Shown here: in pieces, positions 9,304 through 17,507 of the stretch | Layout of the letters: every line of letters starts with the position of its first letter | Numbering within the stretch: position 1 is the first letter of the stretch | Assembly (NCBI RefSeq): GCF_014656435.1 | Contig: NZ_BNCK01000003.1 | Span: forward strand, 248,001-312,000 | DNA: 64,000 nt | DNA from: Thalassotalea marina | GTDB lineage: Bacteria; Pseudomonadota; Gammaproteobacteria; Enterobacterales; Alteromonadaceae | Direction of reading: 5' to 3' | The notes under the pieces: model-generated | Databases searched by the model: none | Seen by the model: the letters and a program-made list of their open reading frames with translations, nothing else | What the model was told of the DNA's origin: nothing | Program-made: the position numbers and the translations under genes

Positions 9304-10302
9304 TTGAAGAAGCAAGAAACCATCACTGTAGTTGACGTAGCAAAAAAGGCCGGCGTATCGAAATCCACGGTTTCCTTAGTCTTGACCAATAGTAATAAGG
9401 TCAGTGAAAAGTCGAAACGAAAAGTGCTAAAAGCGATCGAAGAAACTGGTTATGTCTATAACCGAGACGCCGCCTCACTGCGCAGCAGACGATCAAATTT
9501 AGTTGCAATTGTTATTAACGATTTAACCAACCCCTATTCAACACAACTTACAGTTGCCCTAGAGCAGCAGATCCGCAGCATTGGCATGTTTGCTATTTTG
9601 GTGAGTAGTGGGGAAAGTGTTGAGCAGCAAAGCGAACTTATTCAGCGGTTAGAAGAATATAAGGTGTCGGCTTATGTCATTTGTCCTGCACCAGGAACCA
9701 GCCCTGACTTTTTAAATGGCTTAGTTGATAAAGGTCGCTTAGTGATCAACATCATGCGTGAGATTCAAGGCGCAAAAGTATCAACCATTATTCCAGACAA
9801 CGTCTCAGGTACTTACATGAGTACTAACTTGCTGATCAAAAAAGGCTATAAAAATATCGCTTTTTTAGGCGGTAACGAAAGTATTTCGGATTACCACCAA
9901 CGTTTAGCTGGTTATAACAATGCCATGCATGAACATTTTCAAGATGACGCATTAACGCAAGTAATTCAGTCAAATACGACACGAGATGGTGGTCGAAAAG
10001 GCATGAAAGAATTATTAAACCAATCACCAAATATTGAAGCGGTTGTCTGTTTTAGTGATGTTATCGCTTATGGCGCGATTGAATACATGAAAGAGCAGCA
10101 AATTAAACCCGGTGTTGATATAGGTATTATTGGCTTTGATGATTTAAAAGACTCTCAATTAATGTCACCAGCGTTAACCACGATACATATTGACGAAAAC
10201 CAAATTGCTCGTGCCGTTTGTCAGGAATTGATGGACGCCAATAGCAATGCGCGCAATAAGGTGCTTGTTGGTGTTGATTTAATCGAACGTTCTTCCTGTT
10301 AA
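9304..10302 (+). CDS. LacI-family transcriptional regulator of the mannoside locus
   Basis: A 332-residue LacI/GalR regulator. The N-terminal helix-turn-helix reads VVDVAKKAGVSKSTVSLVL with the hinge region following (about residues 10-65), then a periplasmic-binding-like effector domain (VAIVINDLTNPYS through GIIGFDDLKDSQLMSPALTT). The best start is TTG 9304, six bases after AAGGA. An upstream in-frame TTG at 9274 lacks a ribosome site. The gene is divergent from the mannosidase operon and immediately upstream of the plus-strand peptidase and TonB genes. It presumably binds TTGGAACGTTCCAA and is released by a mannose-derived or phosphorylated effector, as usual in this family; the effector is unknown. 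The locus operator in front of it suggests autoregulation. Confidence 0.92.
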   Translation: MKKQETITVVDVAKKAGVSKSTVSLVLTNSNKVSEKSKRKVLKAIEETGYVYNRDAASLRSRRSNLVAIVINDLTNPYSTQLTVALEQQIRSIGMFAILVSSGESVEQQSELIQRLEEYKVSAYVICPAPGTSPDFLNGLVDKGRLVINIMREIQGAKVSTIIPDNVSGTYMSTNLLIKKGYKNIAFLGGNESISDYHQRLAGYNNAMHEHFQDDALTQVIQSNTTRDGGRKGMKELLNQSPNIEAVVCFSDVIAYGAIEYMKEQQIKPGVDIGIIGFDDLKDSQLMSPALTTIHIDENQIARAVCQELMDANSNARNKVLVGVDLIERSSC

Positions 10303-10309
10303 TAAACTT

Positions 10310-10350
10310 AACGAGTAAGCTATTGATCATGGCTTACTCGTTTGTTTTGT
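10310..10350 (+). terminator. rho-independent terminator after the LacI gene
   Basis: An 11-bp perfect stem (AACGAGTAAGC / GCTTACTCGTT, 11-nt loop) followed by TGTTTTGT lies just downstream of the regulator stop. It separates the regulator transcript from the peptidase gene, which has its own operator. Confidence 0.75.
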
Positions 10351-10448
10351 CGATTTATTAGACAGAACGCAACTATCTTATTCCACCTTATTCCACAAAA
10401 ATATTCTGGCTTATACTTGACATTAGATGGCTTTTGGCAGAATCTAAA

Positions 10449-10462
10449 TTGGAACGTTCCAA
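10449..10462. promoter_or_regulatory. LacI-family operator, copy 2
   Basis: A perfect TTGGAACGTTCCAA palindrome about 87 nt upstream of the first peptidase gene, after the regulator's terminator. It indicates a separate repressed promoter for the peptidase gene. Confidence 0.83.
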
Positions 10463-10548
10463 GTCGTATTTTAATAATTATAAAATCAATTTCTGCGTTT
10501 CAGTTACACAAACCGCTGAGTTGATTGCACCTAAAAGTGAGAATATTC

Positions 10549-12006
10549 ATGTTGCCAACAAAGGTAAAACTGGCCGGTGTGGCCGCGTCTCTTGTTGTTA
10601 GCTTTACTGCTCTTGGCGGTAAATATGTAGCTACGCCTGTTGCTAGTAGTCAGTTATCTATTATCAGTCAGCACAGTAACTCACCCAAACAAGAACCAGT
10701 AGATGCTTTAATCGACGGGAAACTCGATTCAAAATTTTTAGTCTTTGATAACAATAGCCAAATTATTTTCCAATTAGATCAAGCACAAAGCTTAACAGGC
10801 TATCGTTTTACTTCGGCAAACGACGCACCAAAACGCGATCCCGAGCAGTGGCGTCTTGAAGGCTCTAACAACGCTAAGCAGTGGCATGTTATCGATGAAC
10901 AACAACAGCAAACTTTTACCGATCGTCAACAGTCACGTCAGTTTCAGCTTAACACTGCTACAGCCTATCGCTTTTATCGTTTAACACTATCTCATGATAA
11001 TACCTCACAATATGGTGATAACTATTTACAGTTAGCTGAAGTTACTTTTTTTGCCGATGATCAGCGCCCTATCGCCCGCTTTGGCAGCAGCCATCAACAA
11101 GCATCGGTTAACGACGTTGTAGAATTTTGGGATCACAGTCAAAACCACCCTACAAGCTGGCAATGGCAATTTGAAGGTGGTATACCTGCGACCAGTAATA
11201 AACAAAATCCAAGAGTCACCTTTGACAAACCAGGCGCTTACAACGTCACTTTAACCAGTCGTAATGCTTTTGGTGAAGATTCAAAAACGCAATCACGTCG
11301 TATAAAAGTGCTTGATGTTAATCAGCCGTGGCAAGGTTTTGAATTTCCTCAGGTTGAATTTCAACATGAAGATACCACCAGTGAAGGCTACCAACGTTTA
11401 ACACGATTAATGCCTGACATTGAAAAAATTATTCACAATATTTCATTAGAGGTCAATAAACGCCTTTATAAAAACTACACACAATCCCCCAACTTTGATC
11501 GCATTGTTGTTTCACTGCAATGGAGCGACGTTCTTGCATCACGCGGTGGCAGCGGCAAAACCATGTTACTGACTTTTTCAACAAAATATGTGGCAGAGCG
11601 ACTAAAAGACAAGTCAGATGAAGAGGTGTTGTACGAGCTTGAAGGTGTCTTTTGGCATGAATTAACCCATGGTTATCAATATCACATAGGTGCAGGGAAT
11701 TATCTTGGCGGCTCGGGATACCACGCTTTTATTGAAGGTATGGCAGATTTAATTCGCATTGACGCCGGTTACCACAAAACCAGAAAACCCGTTGCTTCAG
11801 ACTCATGGTTAGGTGGATACACCAACACAGGTTTCTTTTTACATTGGTTAAGTGAAAACTATCAACCTGACTTTGCTTATCTATTTAATCAAAGTGCAAA
11901 AACCTTACCTAACTGGACATTTGAAAAGGCCGTTGAATCCATTATCGGTGAACCGATTGACTCACTTTGGCAACGCTATCAAGCCGAGCTTGCCCAACAA
12001 GGATAA
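10549..12006 (+). CDS. secreted BSP-family metallopeptidase with F5/8C and PKD domains
   Basis: A 485-residue exported protein. ATG 10549 gives a signal peptide of about 30 residues; an upstream TTG at 10525 is less likely. Domains in order: an F5/8 type C (discoidin/CBM32-like) sandwich at about 45-165 (ALIDGKLDSKFL, DPEQWRLEGSNN); a PKD domain at about 170-255 (SWQWQFEGG, NPRVTFDKPGAYNVTL); then a catalytic domain like the plant basic secretory protein peptidases (Pfam BSP, peptidase of plants and bacteria). The zinc motif HELTHGYQ is at 370-377, with EGMADLIR following. No proteolytic target is known for this architecture. Its operator and neighbours suggest digestion of the protein part of mannosylated glycoproteins. 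It is a paralogue of the protein at 14981. Confidence 0.85.
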   Translation: MLPTKVKLAGVAASLVVSFTALGGKYVATPVASSQLSIISQHSNSPKQEPVDALIDGKLDSKFLVFDNNSQIIFQLDQAQSLTGYRFTSANDAPKRDPEQWRLEGSNNAKQWHVIDEQQQQTFTDRQQSRQFQLNTATAYRFYRLTLSHDNTSQYGDNYLQLAEVTFFADDQRPIARFGSSHQQASVNDVVEFWDHSQNHPTSWQWQFEGGIPATSNKQNPRVTFDKPGAYNVTLTSRNAFGEDSKTQSRRIKVLDVNQPWQGFEFPQVEFQHEDTTSEGYQRLTRLMPDIEKIIHNISLEVNKRLYKNYTQSPNFDRIVVSLQWSDVLASRGGSGKTMLLTFSTKYVAERLKDKSDEEVLYELEGVFWHELTHGYQYHIGAGNYLGGSGYHAFIEGMADLIRIDAGYHKTRKPVASDSWLGGYTNTGFFLHWLSENYQPDFAYLFNQSAKTLPNWTFEKAVESIIGEPIDSLWQRYQAELAQQG

Positions 12007-12054
12007 AAATACCACGCGTTAAATAATAGTTGCATTAACACGTATTGAAACCCC

Positions 12055-12080
12055 TTTTAATTGGAACGTTCCAATTAAAA
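12055..12080. promoter_or_regulatory. LacI-family operator, copy 3, in a 26-bp perfect palindrome
   Basis: TTGGAACGTTCCAA is centred here and the symmetry extends six bases on each side (TTTTAA...TTAAAA), the most extended copy in the locus. It lies 48 nt before the TonB receptor start, a position suited to blocking the promoter. Confidence 0.85.
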
Positions 12081-12127
12081 ATAAAAAAAAGAACAATTAA
12101 AAAATAATGATAAACAGGAGAGACAAT

Positions 12128-14959
12128 ATGCAGACGAGAAACAAAGCAACAGGCTTTAAACTCAGCCCTTTGGCCTTGCTCATTGGATTGGGTTTACAGT
12201 TGCCTGCTAGTGCACAAGAGGCACAACAGCAAAAGGCAGAGGAAGAGACTATCGAACGAGTGATGGTCACTGGTTCACGCATCAAGCGCACCGAAATGGA
12301 AGGTGTGGTTAATGTGCAGAGCATTACCTCAGACGACATGATCAAAAGTGGCTTTTCAAGTGTTTACGATGCGCTGAGTAACCTACCTGCAGCTAACGGT
12401 GCAATTTTAGGTGAAGTGGAAACAGGCTCTTATACACCTGGTGCAAAAGAGCTTAATTTACGCGGCCTTGGCCCTGAATACACACTGATCTTAGTTAATG
12501 GTAAACGCCTTGCCTATTACCCTATGCCTTTTGGCGGTCATACCAACTTTGTAAATTTGGATATGATCCCACAAGCTATGGTAGAGCGCATTGATATTCA
12601 AACCGGCGGTGCTTCGGCTATTTATGGCTCAGATGCCATGGCAGGTGTTATTAACATTATCACTAAACGTGGTATTGAAGGTCATCACGTTGAAGCTAAA
12701 TACGGCTTTGACAATTACGATTCAAACAAAACCAAATCGTTGTCCTTTGTTGGTGGCTTAAAAGAAGGCAATTTTTACTTAGACTACGCCTTAGAATACC
12801 GTCAAAACGATGGATTACATTCAGGTGATAGACCATTTCACGACAGCGTATGGGACAGCCCAGATCCCAATTCAAATCGTGAATTAAACCGCTCAATTAC
12901 TGTCTATTCAAGAGACACAGAGTATTTAAATAACTACGTCACTGAATATTGTAATACTGACGCAAACCCACACTCAAAAGCGATTCAGCACTTTATTGCT
13001 CGTAACAACTATGGCCCAAGCTGTGGATGGGACGAAACAGGTGAAGCACATCTGATCAACAAAAATGAAACCGCCAGTGTTTATGTGAATGCTCAATATG
13101 ACATTACAGACACCGACACCTTTTTTGCGACTGGTTATTACGTCACTCAAGAGAAAAAAGGTAACCGTGGCAGCTTATTCTTCTACGATAAAGCGTTTTG
13201 GGATCCTGATCTAACCAATAAAGATGGTAGTCAAGGTGGTGAAGTTACCTATATGTGGCGCAAGGTTCTTGACCAAGAATATACCAGTGACGGTTACGGC
13301 AGAACCTACGACGATGCGGCTTACACCATTAGCTTTGGCTTAGAAGGCACGTTAGGTGAATTTGATTATTCAATGGGCTTCACTCGCTCAGCCTATGACT
13401 TTAATGATCAATACGCCCATTCAACGGTAGCAGGTCGTGAAAAATTATTAGGTCCACAATTAGGTACATATAACAATTTACCCATTCACCGCCCTGACTA
13501 CCAAACATGGTTTGGCGGTTTTGATAAAGACACCTTTTTTGGTTTAGCCGACTGGGTGGAATACAAAGGTGAATCTTTCACAGAAATTTTTAATACTCAT
13601 ATCTCTGGCGAGCTTTATGAATTAGACGCCGGCCCAATCGCGTTTTCATTTTTACTTGAAGCAATGAAAGAAGGTACAAAAGCGATTCCAGATAGCCGTG
13701 TGATTAACAAAGAATTTACCGGTTTAACCGGTGTAATAACTGATGGTGAGCGTAAACGATATGCCGCAGCACTTGAGTTATTAGTACCAGTGCACGAAAC
13801 CTTCGATATTGAGGGTGCAATTCGTTATGACTACTACGACGACAAATCGAACGTTGGTGGCGCAATGTCTACCCAGTTAGGTTTTACCTATCGTCCATTT
13901 GAAGATTTTGTGTTTAGAAGTGCCGTTGGTACAACTTTTAGAGGCCCAGACATTTCTGCTGTTTACAAAGGTTTTAGTGGTAACTTTGGCAGTGGCGGTG
14001 ATCGAGTATTAGGCCATGCCTGTTTAGATTTGGCCAATAATGGTGCTGTTCCAGGTTACGATACTGACGCATTAACATTAACCTGTGCTACCGCTGATCT
14101 TACGACCAACCCAGAGCAACCTTCGTTAAATGTAAACTTTGAAAGTGAATCTGTTGGTGATGCAACGTTAAAAGAAGAAACAGGTGATACTTTCACGGCT
14201 GGATTTGTCTATGAATTAAATGAACATTTTTCATTTAACATTGATTATTACCAAATCACTATTAACGACAAAGTCGCATTATTAGATGCTGGCACCATTT
14301 TAAATATTAACTATGAGTGTTTTGCTGGCATTCAAGATAGCGATTCTGAACTGTGTAAAACGACCGCTGATCGAATTAAGCGTTACGACGCACAAGGAAA
14401 TGGGGTTGACCGTTTAGGCAACGCAATTACTGGCGATCCGTATACACCACACTCGATTACTGAAGGTTACATTAATGCCGCAGTAAGAAAACAATCAGGT
14501 ATCGATTTTGGTATTAAAGGCGCTTGGGAAACAGAGTTTGGTGAGTTTTCTTACAAGTTTGATTTAACCAAAGCACTAAGCAAAAAAATCAAACTACGTC
14601 ATGACGACCCACTGATCGAATACATCGATCGCCAAGACAACTTCGACTTTAAAACTATCGCCAATGCACAAGTGACGTGGCAAAAAGATGACTGGTCAGT
14701 GTCATTGTTAGCAAATCGCAAAGGAAAACTGTGGAACAACGCTAACTATGGTGAAAGGGATAAACTGCCTGCTTGGACACGTTACAACTTAACGATTGCT
14801 AAACAATATGATGACCTTCGTTTGTTAATGTCGGTAACTAACTTACTTAACGCTATGCCACCACAAGATGAAACATTTACCGGTTATCCGTTTTATCGCT
14901 CGGGCGCATACGACACGTTAGGACGCCAATTTTCATTCCAAGCGAAATATTCATTTTAG
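12128..14959 (+). CDS. TonB-dependent outer-membrane receptor (mannoside/glycopeptide uptake)
   Basis: A 943-residue TonB-dependent receptor. ATG 12128 follows AGGAG by 7 nt and starts a signal peptide ending LPASA. The mature N-terminus has a TonB box-like stretch (ERVMVTGSRIKRT). The plug domain (NLRGLGPEYTLILVNGKRLAYYP, IYGSDAMAGVINIITKRG) and a large beta-barrel follow, ending with the C-terminal aromatic signature KYSF. No SusD partner is present, as expected for Gammaproteobacteria. The lipoprotein peptidase gene starts 21 nt downstream, so the two are co-transcribed. With the LacI operator in front, it probably imports mannosylated oligosaccharides or glycopeptides; the ligand is inferred. 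Confidence 0.92.
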   Translation: MQTRNKATGFKLSPLALLIGLGLQLPASAQEAQQQKAEEETIERVMVTGSRIKRTEMEGVVNVQSITSDDMIKSGFSSVYDALSNLPAANGAILGEVETGSYTPGAKELNLRGLGPEYTLILVNGKRLAYYPMPFGGHTNFVNLDMIPQAMVERIDIQTGGASAIYGSDAMAGVINIITKRGIEGHHVEAKYGFDNYDSNKTKSLSFVGGLKEGNFYLDYALEYRQNDGLHSGDRPFHDSVWDSPDPNSNRELNRSITVYSRDTEYLNNYVTEYCNTDANPHSKAIQHFIARNNYGPSCGWDETGEAHLINKNETASVYVNAQYDITDTDTFFATGYYVTQEKKGNRGSLFFYDKAFWDPDLTNKDGSQGGEVTYMWRKVLDQEYTSDGYGRTYDDAAYTISFGLEGTLGEFDYSMGFTRSAYDFNDQYAHSTVAGREKLLGPQLGTYNNLPIHRPDYQTWFGGFDKDTFFGLADWVEYKGESFTEIFNTHISGELYELDAGPIAFSFLLEAMKEGTKAIPDSRVINKEFTGLTGVITDGERKRYAAALELLVPVHETFDIEGAIRYDYYDDKSNVGGAMSTQLGFTYRPFEDFVFRSAVGTTFRGPDISAVYKGFSGNFGSGGDRVLGHACLDLANNGAVPGYDTDALTLTCATADLTTNPEQPSLNVNFESESVGDATLKEETGDTFTAGFVYELNEHFSFNIDYYQITINDKVALLDAGTILNINYECFAGIQDSDSELCKTTADRIKRYDAQGNGVDRLGNAITGDPYTPHSITEGYINAAVRKQSGIDFGIKGAWETEFGEFSYKFDLTKALSKKIKLRHDDPLIEYIDRQDNFDFKTIANAQVTWQKDDWSVSLLANRKGKLWNNANYGERDKLPAWTRYNLTIAKQYDDLRLLMSVTNLLNAMPPQDETFTGYPFYRSGAYDTLGRQFSFQAKYSF

Positions 14960-14980
14960 TCGAGGCAGAGGATTTTTATC

Positions 14981-17041
14981 ATGATGAATTTAATACAAAA
15001 AAACAAAGTTAAAGTCACTCTGTTAGCGGTAACGATTAGCAGTGTTTTGTACGGTTGTAATGACGGCTCAGGCTTTACTTCAACACAAGCCGATAAAGAG
15101 CAACCCGTCGTAACGGATTCAAGCAGTGCAACGCGTAACATGGTATCTGATACCAATACCGCCATTGAAGCACCTGGTGCAGATTCACCGGGCGCGGAAG
15201 GTATTGCCAACTTAATTGATGGTGACATTAATTCTAAGTTTTTAACCTTTACTACTAGCGCAGAAGTGATTTTCACCGCTTCAAAACCCTATGTTTTGAC
15301 CCACTATGTGCTGGGTGCCGCTAATGATGCACCTGAGCGAGATCCTAGTCAGTGGACTTTAGAAGGTTCGAACGACAAGGAAAACTGGACGTTAATCGAT
15401 GAACAAAGTGGACAAAGTTTTGCCAATCGTTTTCAAAAACGTAATTTTGAATTGAACGAAGGGGATACTGAATACAAATATTTTCGCTTTAATTTTAATA
15501 ATACCAGTGGCGATATTTTCCAATTAGCCGAGCTTGAATTATTCGTTAAAGCTGATGCTCCACTTACTGAGTTCACCGTTTCATCAACAACACCGGCACC
15601 TGGTGATTATGTTATTTTCAAAGATACCTCTCTTGCCAACCCTACCAGTTGGCAATGGACCTTTGAAGGTGGCGAACCAGCGACAAGTACCGAAAAAAGC
15701 CCTCTTGTTCACTACAATGAGCTCGGCCCTAAAACGGTAACTTTAGTAGCAAAAAATGACAAAGGTGAAACAAAGCTGGTCAAAGAAAATTTCATTCGCG
15801 TATGGGATGAAAACAATCCTTGGGATGGCTTTCCTCAACCGAGCATAAGTTTTGTTAAAAACAACCCAGATCATGCAGGCCAAGCATTACTAGAGCAGGT
15901 TGTTCCTGATCTAGAAGAGCAAATTCAGGCAATTAGCTTAGAGATTGCCAAGAAACTCTATAACAATGTTACTGAAATTAAAGTGTTTAAAAGTGTGCAA
16001 TTTGAAACGGGATTATATGATTTTCCTGCCGCTAAATCTGGCACTGACGAACATATGATCTTGCTATTTGATTTACAGCATATCGCTAATGTCGCACAAC
16101 AAGGTGATGCAGCTTTACGCAACGAGATCCTCGGCGTGTTATGGCACGAACTGACTCATGGGTACAACATGGTGCCCGATTCTGGCGTATACCAACCAGG
16201 GAATGAGTTACACAGCTACTTAGAAGGTTTAGCTAACTATATACGAGTTGATGCAGGTTATTTAAATTTAACTCCTGCTTGGATCGAGAGCTGGAATCAA
16301 GACGCTTACAATCAAACATCATTATTTTTGAAGTGGGTTGCAGAAAGCAATCGCAATACTGACTTTATCCGTCTGTTTAATGCATCTGCCAACACCATTG
16401 ATAACTGGAGTTTTGATAAAGCATTTAAGTCAATTTTTGGTGAACAACGTGGTATTGAACAGGTATTTGGTGAATATCAATCTTATTTAAAAGATTTAGG
16501 CTTAGCACCTTTTCCAGAACCAGTTTCGGGTTATCGAAATATTGCTGTAGAAGAAGGTGTAGAAGTTACCACTAACGCTACTCATATTGGTGTTTGGGGT
16601 GAAGGCCCAGATAAAATCAACGATAACAATATTAACAAAAAGTTTAACGGCGTTATTGAAGCACCATGGTGGTTACCCCAGTATTTGCCAGATCTTATGC
16701 CAATCAACGAAATTGATGCGGTTGAACTGGTATTTGAGCTACCAACAGCTAAAACGGTAAGTAAGTATAGTTTAACTACTGGTAGTGATAACGTTCCTAG
16801 AGATCCAACAAGTTGGTCATTAAGTGGTTCAATCGATGGTACAACTTGGGTCGCATTAGATACAGCGAGCTATCCTCAAGCTCCTGCGCGATTAACCACT
16901 TTCCACTACGATGTTAGTGAAAACGTCGCGGCTTATAAGTACTACAAATTTACTTTAAGCAATGATCAAACAGAAGGTGTTGGCGGTGATAACGGTCGCT
17001 TGATCCAAATTGGTGAAATTGCACTGTTAGAGCAAGAATAA
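14981..17041 (+). CDS. surface-type lipoprotein BSP-family metallopeptidase with two F5/8C domains and PKD
   Basis: A 686-residue lipoprotein (lipobox VLYGC, Cys26, followed by Asn). Domains: F5/8C at about 60-190 (IANLIDGDINSKFL, DPSQWTLEGSND), PKD at about 195-275 (SWQWTFEGGEPATS), a BSP-type peptidase domain at about 285-505 with the zinc motif HELTHGYN (389-396) and LEGLANYIRVDAGY, and a second F5/8C-like domain at about 525-686 (DPTSWSLSGSIDGTTW). Compared with the paralogue at 10549 it has an extra C-terminal binding domain and a lipid anchor. One enzyme is therefore probably tethered and the other soluble. It follows the TonB receptor by 21 nt with AGAGGA before the start. The substrate is unknown; mannosylated protein is the contextual guess. 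Confidence 0.86.
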   Translation: MMNLIQKNKVKVTLLAVTISSVLYGCNDGSGFTSTQADKEQPVVTDSSSATRNMVSDTNTAIEAPGADSPGAEGIANLIDGDINSKFLTFTTSAEVIFTASKPYVLTHYVLGAANDAPERDPSQWTLEGSNDKENWTLIDEQSGQSFANRFQKRNFELNEGDTEYKYFRFNFNNTSGDIFQLAELELFVKADAPLTEFTVSSTTPAPGDYVIFKDTSLANPTSWQWTFEGGEPATSTEKSPLVHYNELGPKTVTLVAKNDKGETKLVKENFIRVWDENNPWDGFPQPSISFVKNNPDHAGQALLEQVVPDLEEQIQAISLEIAKKLYNNVTEIKVFKSVQFETGLYDFPAAKSGTDEHMILLFDLQHIANVAQQGDAALRNEILGVLWHELTHGYNMVPDSGVYQPGNELHSYLEGLANYIRVDAGYLNLTPAWIESWNQDAYNQTSLFLKWVAESNRNTDFIRLFNASANTIDNWSFDKAFKSIFGEQRGIEQVFGEYQSYLKDLGLAPFPEPVSGYRNIAVEEGVEVTTNATHIGVWGEGPDKINDNNINKKFNGVIEAPWWLPQYLPDLMPINEIDAVELVFELPTAKTVSKYSLTTGSDNVPRDPTSWSLSGSIDGTTWVALDTASYPQAPARLTTFHYDVSENVAAYKYYKFTLSNDQTEGVGGDNGRLIQIGEIALLEQE

Positions 17042-17063
17042 TCATAGTTTAAATATGAAAACC

Positions 17064-17092
17064 AAGCCGACTTCATTTGAGGTCGGCTTTTT
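17064..17092 (+). terminator. rho-independent terminator after the peptidase
   Basis: An 8-bp perfect stem (AAGCCGAC / GTCGGCTT, 10-nt loop) runs into a short T-tract 23 nt after the lipoprotein peptidase stop. It ends the TonB receptor-peptidase transcript. Confidence 0.85.
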
Positions 17093-17254
17093 ATTGTGTG
17101 TCAAATACTTACTCGTTATTTATATTGGCTTGTTTTTAACACGTTATCGTAATTTATCTACCAATCGTCACCATATCTCTACCAAGTTCTGCATAAATTT
17201 CATTTGAACAATTTGTAACAAGTATTTTTTGTAAAAATGTTCAAAAACCCCTTG

Positions 17255-17268
17255 TTGGAACGTTCCAA
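17255..17268. promoter_or_regulatory. LacI-family operator, copy 4
   Basis: A perfect TTGGAACGTTCCAA palindrome in the 466-nt gap before the second TonB receptor, 240 nt from its start codon. The rest of this gap (17093-17507) is AT-rich, contains the degenerate site at 17457 and shows no credible gene. Confidence 0.83.
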
Positions 17269-17456
17269 TAATGATTTAATGATTTTGTCTTTATTTTAAT
17301 CAAATCGATTATTACAAGGGCAAAAACCATTAACACATTGCTAAGTATTAATGGTTTATTTTGTGATTTTCGTTCCCGTAGCGTTTGTAAAGTAATGGTT
17401 TAATGGGTGTTAGCCATTACTTTACTTTTTTTAAAAGTATTTACTTCAAACCAAAA

Positions 17457-17470
17457 ATGGAACGATCCAA
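17457..17470. promoter_or_regulatory. degenerate LacI-family operator
   Basis: ATGGAACGATCCAA matches the locus operator at 12 of 14 positions and sits 38 nt before the TonB receptor start. Together with the perfect copy about 200 nt upstream it could allow looping repression (inference). Confidence 0.5.
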
Positions 17471-17507
17471 TTTTATAATAAATATAACGGCAATAAGGGA
17501 TATCAAG

